The notes under the pieces were generated by a model that did not search any database, had not been told where the DNA came from, and was given only the letters and a program-made list of their open reading frames with translations. The position numbers were made by a program, and so were the translations under genes. A stretch of 64,000 nucleotides of DNA from Tubulanus polymorphus (lineage: Eukaryota > Nemertea > Palaeonemertea > Tubulaniformes > Tubulanidae). The stretch covers positions 8,240,275 through 8,304,274 of the forward strand of contig NC_134032.1 in assembly GCF_964204645.1 (NCBI RefSeq), written 5' to 3'. Of the stretch, positions 60,601-64,000 are shown one piece after another; positions within the stretch are counted from its first letter, which is position 1, and each line of letters begins with the position of its first letter.

Positions 60601-61230
60601 GGAGTTATTTGATGATGTCATACGGGGAAATCTTTTCTAGAAGTAGTACTAATAGTAGTGAAAGTAATCAAATTTCTATTATCACGATGTTCAACTGGGC
60701 TTTCCATTTAATTGGTATTATTACCCCAGGTTATCTTACTCTAACCATGTATCAGTCATCTCTCCCTGAGGAGAAGTAACATCCGAGCAGCTACTAGACG
60801 CTCAGGAGTCTTCTATCAGGCCAGATACCCACTTACTCCTGGGTCAAGAGAGGCAATGAGGATAAGTGCCTTGCTGAAGGAGACTACGGTGGTTCGAACA
60901 CATGACCTGGATTCCCAGAGTCGAACGCTCAAACTACTAGCCCACACCGTTCTACATATCTATAGGGGTAAACTGATGATGATGTCAAAGGGGGATTTAT
61001 GGAGGTGCAGTCATCATGTTTTTAGGAAGTGTCTATAGGGCTAATTCGATTGTGGATTTATGATCGAAGAAGTGAGTAGTAATGAACTAACCTGGATTGA
61101 TGGATGGTTTAGGAGGGGGTGGAAGCGGAGCCCCGGTTTTTAAGGCGATGTCGACGCCCTTCGCCGACCTGATCGCGTTTATAAAATCTTCGTGTTTGGC
61201 CCGCCAGTTATTCTTGGAGGGCGCTTCACG
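54658..61230 (-). CDS. ZC2HC1A: Zinc finger C2HC domain-containing protein 1A, 5'-partial
   Basis: Exons in coding order: 61230-61092, 60209-60061, 59947-59869, 59182-59108 (acceptor could also be 59173), 58500-58412, 57805-57657 and 54892-54658. The phases agree throughout; the stop is TAG at 54658. The readable protein starts [20 protein letters not shown], then VDIALKTG and a proline run. The C2HC zinc finger follows ([20 protein letters not shown] then C: CxxC, H, C). The middle is low-complexity, rich in Ser, Gly and Pro. The C-terminus has paired CxxC motifs, [20 protein letters not shown], then GVKRMVLDV, closely matching vertebrate ZC2HC1A. The biochemical role of this family is poorly known. 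Missing are the start codon and the first C2HC finger, which should lie beyond 61230, in or past the right edge; I did not find them. It is convergent with MTMR9. Confidence 0.93.
55100..55430 (+). repeat. Degenerate tandem repeat with B-box-like core
   Basis: Five or so units of about 55-60 bp contain gttcaaatccctgtgaagga, ggaacgtgacag and catcaggtt. The gttcaaatccc core resembles a tRNA B box, so the array may derive from a SINE. It lies in the last ZC2HC1A intron. Confidence 0.65.
55440..56668. other. ZC2HC1A intron, no feature recognised
   Basis: AT-rich intronic sequence. No exon, RNA gene or clear repeat could be supported. Confidence 0.4.
56669..56819. mobile_element. pogo/Tc1-like MITE, 151 bp, TA duplication
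   Basis: Ends cagtggaacctcg and cgaggttcaactg with TA on both sides (56667-56668, 56820-56821). Short member of the family at 50818, 52929 and 53617. Confidence 0.85.
57102..57210. mobile_element. Small MITE with cagggctcagtttcatgaag ends
   Basis: The left end cagggctcagtttcatgaag and right end gtgaaactgaaccctg are inverted copies around about 75 bp of AT-rich sequence. Confidence 0.65.
57890..58290. repeat. Low-complexity intronic repeat
   Basis: Irregular repeats of gagtcttaaaacattg and atagtctcaaaacattgaaa, without a fixed period, within a ZC2HC1A intron. Confidence 0.6.
58554..58730. repeat. Dispersed repeat, inverted relative to 44177-44353
   Basis: Begins gggcccggtttcatagactg and contains tccctagggataact, gttaccatgg-like blocks and cccaggcattatttttctt. 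It matches the segment in MTMR9 intron 5 on the other strand. Confidence 0.75.
59430..59830. repeat. Region rich in acatgtac motifs
   Basis: Many copies of acatgt/gtacatgt in irregular spacing, with gtacagaacagtac and aataacatgt variants. The region at 52290-52560 has the same flavour. No gene. Confidence 0.55.
60265..61060 (-). repeat. Dispersed 'aagatggctgcc...gacatcatcaaatta' units in ZC2HC1A introns
   Basis: The units described for MTMR9 introns recur here on the - strand. + strand readings such as gatgatgtcatacgggg, gatttatggaggcagtcatc and aggaagtgtctatagggg occur at about 60265-60310, 60470-60625 and 60965-61050, and again at 63895-63985. Confidence 0.75.
60740..60965 (-). mobile_element. 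tRNA-derived SINE
   Basis: On the - strand a tRNA-like head reads tgtgggctagtagtttgagc (A box) and, about 40 nt on, gtgttcgaacc (B box), followed by ccgtagtctccttcagcaag and an AT-rich 3' part. This is the usual layout of aquatic-animal tRNA SINEs. It is not an intact tRNA gene. Confidence 0.7.
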
Positions 61231-61864
61231 CTGAAATATAAACCAGCCACCCCTCAAAAATGTGAAAGTAAAAAGAAAAAATCTACCGAAAATCCTTCAT
61301 TCCCGGATCCTTTCAAGGCTTGGTTTCACGAAAAAAGTAGTCAAATATTTATAAGAAATAAGATAACATCGGATACACGCTGAAAATACCGGGAAAGCTT
61401 GGTTATGACTGGTCATGATTGAATCCAAATATCGAGCCTCGAAAAATAAATTACACGATTCACTTTTCTACTCTCAGTGTTTAAGAATACCGGTAGTTTT
61501 CATCGATCACAGAAAAGATGATTCAATTTCAATTGAAAAATAGTCTATATTTCATCTTAAAGAGATTGAAGTGCAAAAACTGGAGTTACAACAACTAGCG
61601 ACATCAGGTGGACAGGCACTTGCAACAAGTGGAACCCTATATTGTCACAGAAGTTGATATCCTACTGCCATAATTACAGCAACATCGAAGGTTCCATTTA
61701 TTGCTCGAAATAGGAAATACTGAATGCGCGAAGTACGTGACCAAAACAGGTTGAACTTTTTTTCATGAAACCAAGGCCCTTGAAGGGTAAAAATGAGAAA
61801 AAATACTAATTCGATCGTAATACGAGGCATGCATGTTTCGGTCATCCAAGTTGGTGTGTGTCTA
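61231..61864. other. Upstream intron of ZC2HC1A, no exon found
   Basis: Presumed intron. Includes one isolated unit of the ggtggacaggcacttgc minisatellite at 61596-61680. No first C2HC finger could be read. Confidence 0.4.
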
Positions 61865-62279
61865 AAGCCTAGCGTACATCGACATTGCAATTGGAGACGA
61901 CTAGTTGCCGGGCAGTTTTCGGCGCATAAAAGTAACTGGCTAGATACCATCAGTTGCTTGAATTTTGTCGATGTGAGCGAGCTTACGACTGGTAAGCTAC
62001 GATCTATCTCCAGTTCGAACCAGTTGCCCATGTTCTACTTTTGAGCAACTACTCAGTTACTATCATATCCGTAGATGTCTATTCAATTATCAATTAAATT
62101 AAAATTCATTCAGATAGCACATCTCAGTTGCGGTCGATGTCCGCGCTGTGGATCTCAACGATCGCCACGCGCCACGCAGTTGCAACTGACTGGTTGTAAA
62201 TAGATTTTCGATCTGCGCGGGGTAATCGCTCAATAGCAAATAGTTGTCACCAGTTGCTTCGTCGATGTACGCTAGGCTT
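61865..62279. mobile_element. Fold-back element with aagcctagcgtacatcgac ends
   Basis: The 19-bp left end aagcctagcgtacatcgac and its exact inverse gtcgatgtacgctaggctt bound 415 bp. Inside are many cagttg/caactg motifs on both strands (for example cagttgcaactg near 62178). The flanking bases allow a TA or TAA target; I cannot decide which. Confidence 0.85.
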
Positions 62280-62847
62280 AAAACGGACCCGTCAAAGAAC
62301 ATATTTCACATCAGATTTAAACAAAATGACACCGGACTTAAATAAAGCCACGATGGAAAGATTTTTTCCATAAAAAGGCCAGATCCCCTGATAAAATCGT
62401 ATACATGCATCAAGTAGGGTCAGATCTAGACCAGGTCTACCCTCTCAACAATCGACGTTCCAAAAGATCAGTTTTACCTCTTTCTGAAATACATAAACCA
62501 TGTCAAAAGTACAGAATGCATTTCTTTTTAATCAAAATTTCCTTCAATTCTAATTTTTCACAATTTTTCTAAGTTCCTGCTTATATGAATTAGAATCACA
62601 GCACAAAATAGCTAAATAATTGTTAGGTCAATCAGTTGTTAGGTAAAAATCTTAGGTTTCATTTAATAAGACACCTCCAGAAAGCCAAATCCTCTTTAGA
62701 TGACGGCAGCTTTCTTCTCACACATTCTCGGGCGACTAGGAGTTTACTCATAGTTGTGGTTCTATCATCGTTGCTACTAGAGTATGCTCATAGCTGATCC
62801 TTCATGTTCACTTAGATATTTGCACTTGGGCGCATGGGAATGACGCT
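62280..62847. other. Unassigned AT-rich stretch
   Basis: No exon or structured element was recognised. Confidence 0.35.
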
Positions 62848-62849
62848 GT

Positions 62850-63690
62850 TCCTAATACGGGATATTGACAAATTCAAGTTCTTGAATTACTCGTTTGATG
62901 GCGCTAGTCAGAACCGGAAATTGGAACCTAAATCCGCCATGTTCTAGTTTATTTGCAATAAAAATCTCTCGCCTCAAGTTTTCAATCAGCGATATTTTAC
63001 GTACTATATATCGCCACGCATAATCCTTTAAATATGATATCTTACCGTTACGTTGGATATCATAAAACCTCACTGCAAAGGCTAGAAATCACTATAAATG
63101 TCCTAAAATTATCAAAAAACATTTTGCAACTGCTGACGATGCGGACTGATTGCCAGGTGTCACATGGTGGCAGCACTTGACAGCCCAATTTTGATTGTTA
63201 GTTCGAGTCCTGGTACTTTTCATATTTTTATTATGAATCTACGAGTTTAGTCCTTCTAAAATCAATTTTATTTCATAATATTATTTTATATTTATCAGTG
63301 TAGCCTGCAATAAATAAACCTTCAGAATCTTGAACTCAGCAACAAAACGATGACATCCGGCACCAGTCATTACTTCCGTTAGCTGCTTCGAGCGTCATCG
63401 CTAAATTTGTTATTTTTGGTAGTTTTTTACATTTCTAGTCATTTTTAGCGTTCGAAGTGAGGTTTTATCGAATTCAACACATTGTCAGGATATCATATTT
63501 AAAGGATTATGCGTGCCTATGTATAGTAAGTAAAATATTGCTTACTAAAAACTTGAAGCGAGATATTTTTATTGCAAATGAACTAGAACATGGCGGATTT
63601 AGGTTCCAATTTCCAGTTCTGACTAGCGCCATCAAATTCAATGTAGTTCAAGTAATTCAAGAACTTGAATTTGTCGATATCCCGTATTGG
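62850..63690. mobile_element. Fold-back element, arms about 245-265 bp
   Basis: The left arm (62850-63095) and right arm (about 63425-63690) are inverted copies. The outer ends read aatacgggatattgacaaat and atttgtcgatatcccgtatt. A spacer of about 330 bp separates them. Each arm keeps an open frame with the same peptide (EHGGFRFQFPVLTSAIK, then QELEFV), 73 codons on - and 81 on +. No known domain. Confidence 0.88.
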
Positions 63691-63693
63691 CTG

Positions 63694-64000
63694 GCATCGT
63701 AACAAACTCTGCTTTATCTCGTTCGTAAATATCGAGCTAAGGCTGACTATTTAACAGCTTCAGTGCCAGCTACGCGTACACCCATACTGGCAATTGGGAG
63801 CAGCTTTGTATTATTACTGTGGCAGCAAATGTGTTAAGCATGAAAATTTACCGGGTACTAACTTTCCGTGAAACCACTGCAGAAATATTCTGGTGACAAT
63901 TTGATGACGTCGTAGGGGGATTTATGAAATTGACAGCAATCATCTTTTCAAGGGGGTTTATAGGGGTAATTAGAATTATTCTGGTTGCACTTTGAGATGA
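63694..64000. other. Right edge, no gene seen
   Basis: Holds one unit of the dispersed gatgacgtcgtaggggg repeat at 63895-63985 and nothing else I can support. If ZC2HC1A continues to the right, this is intron. Confidence 0.4.

Overview
The window is animal nuclear DNA. Its genes are broken into many short exons with GT-AG introns, one locus is an intronless seven-transmembrane receptor, and the space between is packed with small DNA transposons, fold-back elements, satellites and a dead LINE. The proteins match bilaterian families, and the repeats are of a kind common in aquatic invertebrates such as molluscs, annelids, brachiopods or ambulacrarians. I cannot name the species.

Five host genes can be read. 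FAF2 (UBXD8, ER-anchored ubiquitin adaptor) lies on + from 3298 to 10548 in 11 exons; only the short first exon is missing. A class A GPCR with no recognised ligand is a single + exon at 25201-26145. On -, 34469 down to 30378 encodes a type II membrane protein with the ER glucosidase II beta (PRKCSH) fold; its last exon or exons were not found. MTMR9, the catalytically dead myotubularin, is complete on + at 39708-49581 (12 exons, 553 residues). ZC2HC1A, a C2HC zinc-finger protein, lies on - from 61230 down to 54658 (7 exons); its first exon or exons were not found. MTMR9 and ZC2HC1A are convergent; the PRKCSH-like gene and MTMR9 are divergent. Exon phases were checked across every junction. 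The genes form no evident pathway, beyond two of the five working at the ER.

Repeats occupy most of the rest. From 15205 to 22655 lies about 7.4 kb of degenerate 53-bp satellite, A/C-rich on the + strand, abutting a 5'-truncated LINE with a (taatcg)n tail. A 50-bp array fills 35830-36740. Short DNA elements fall into clear families: two TTAA-flanked piggyBac-like families, a CAGGGTGG family, TA-flanked pogo/Tc1-like families, and hAT-like elements with 8-bp target duplications. One hAT-like element (38308-39408) carries a second, TA-flanked element inside its left terminal repeat, and the insertion site can be read to the base.

The most unusual structures are two long hairpins, at 13798-13994 and 46886-47029. 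Each has a short unpaired tail of related sequence and a 13-14 bp direct repeat at its borders. They look like copies of one non-autonomous, probably retrotransposed, element family, perhaps related to Penelope-like elements.
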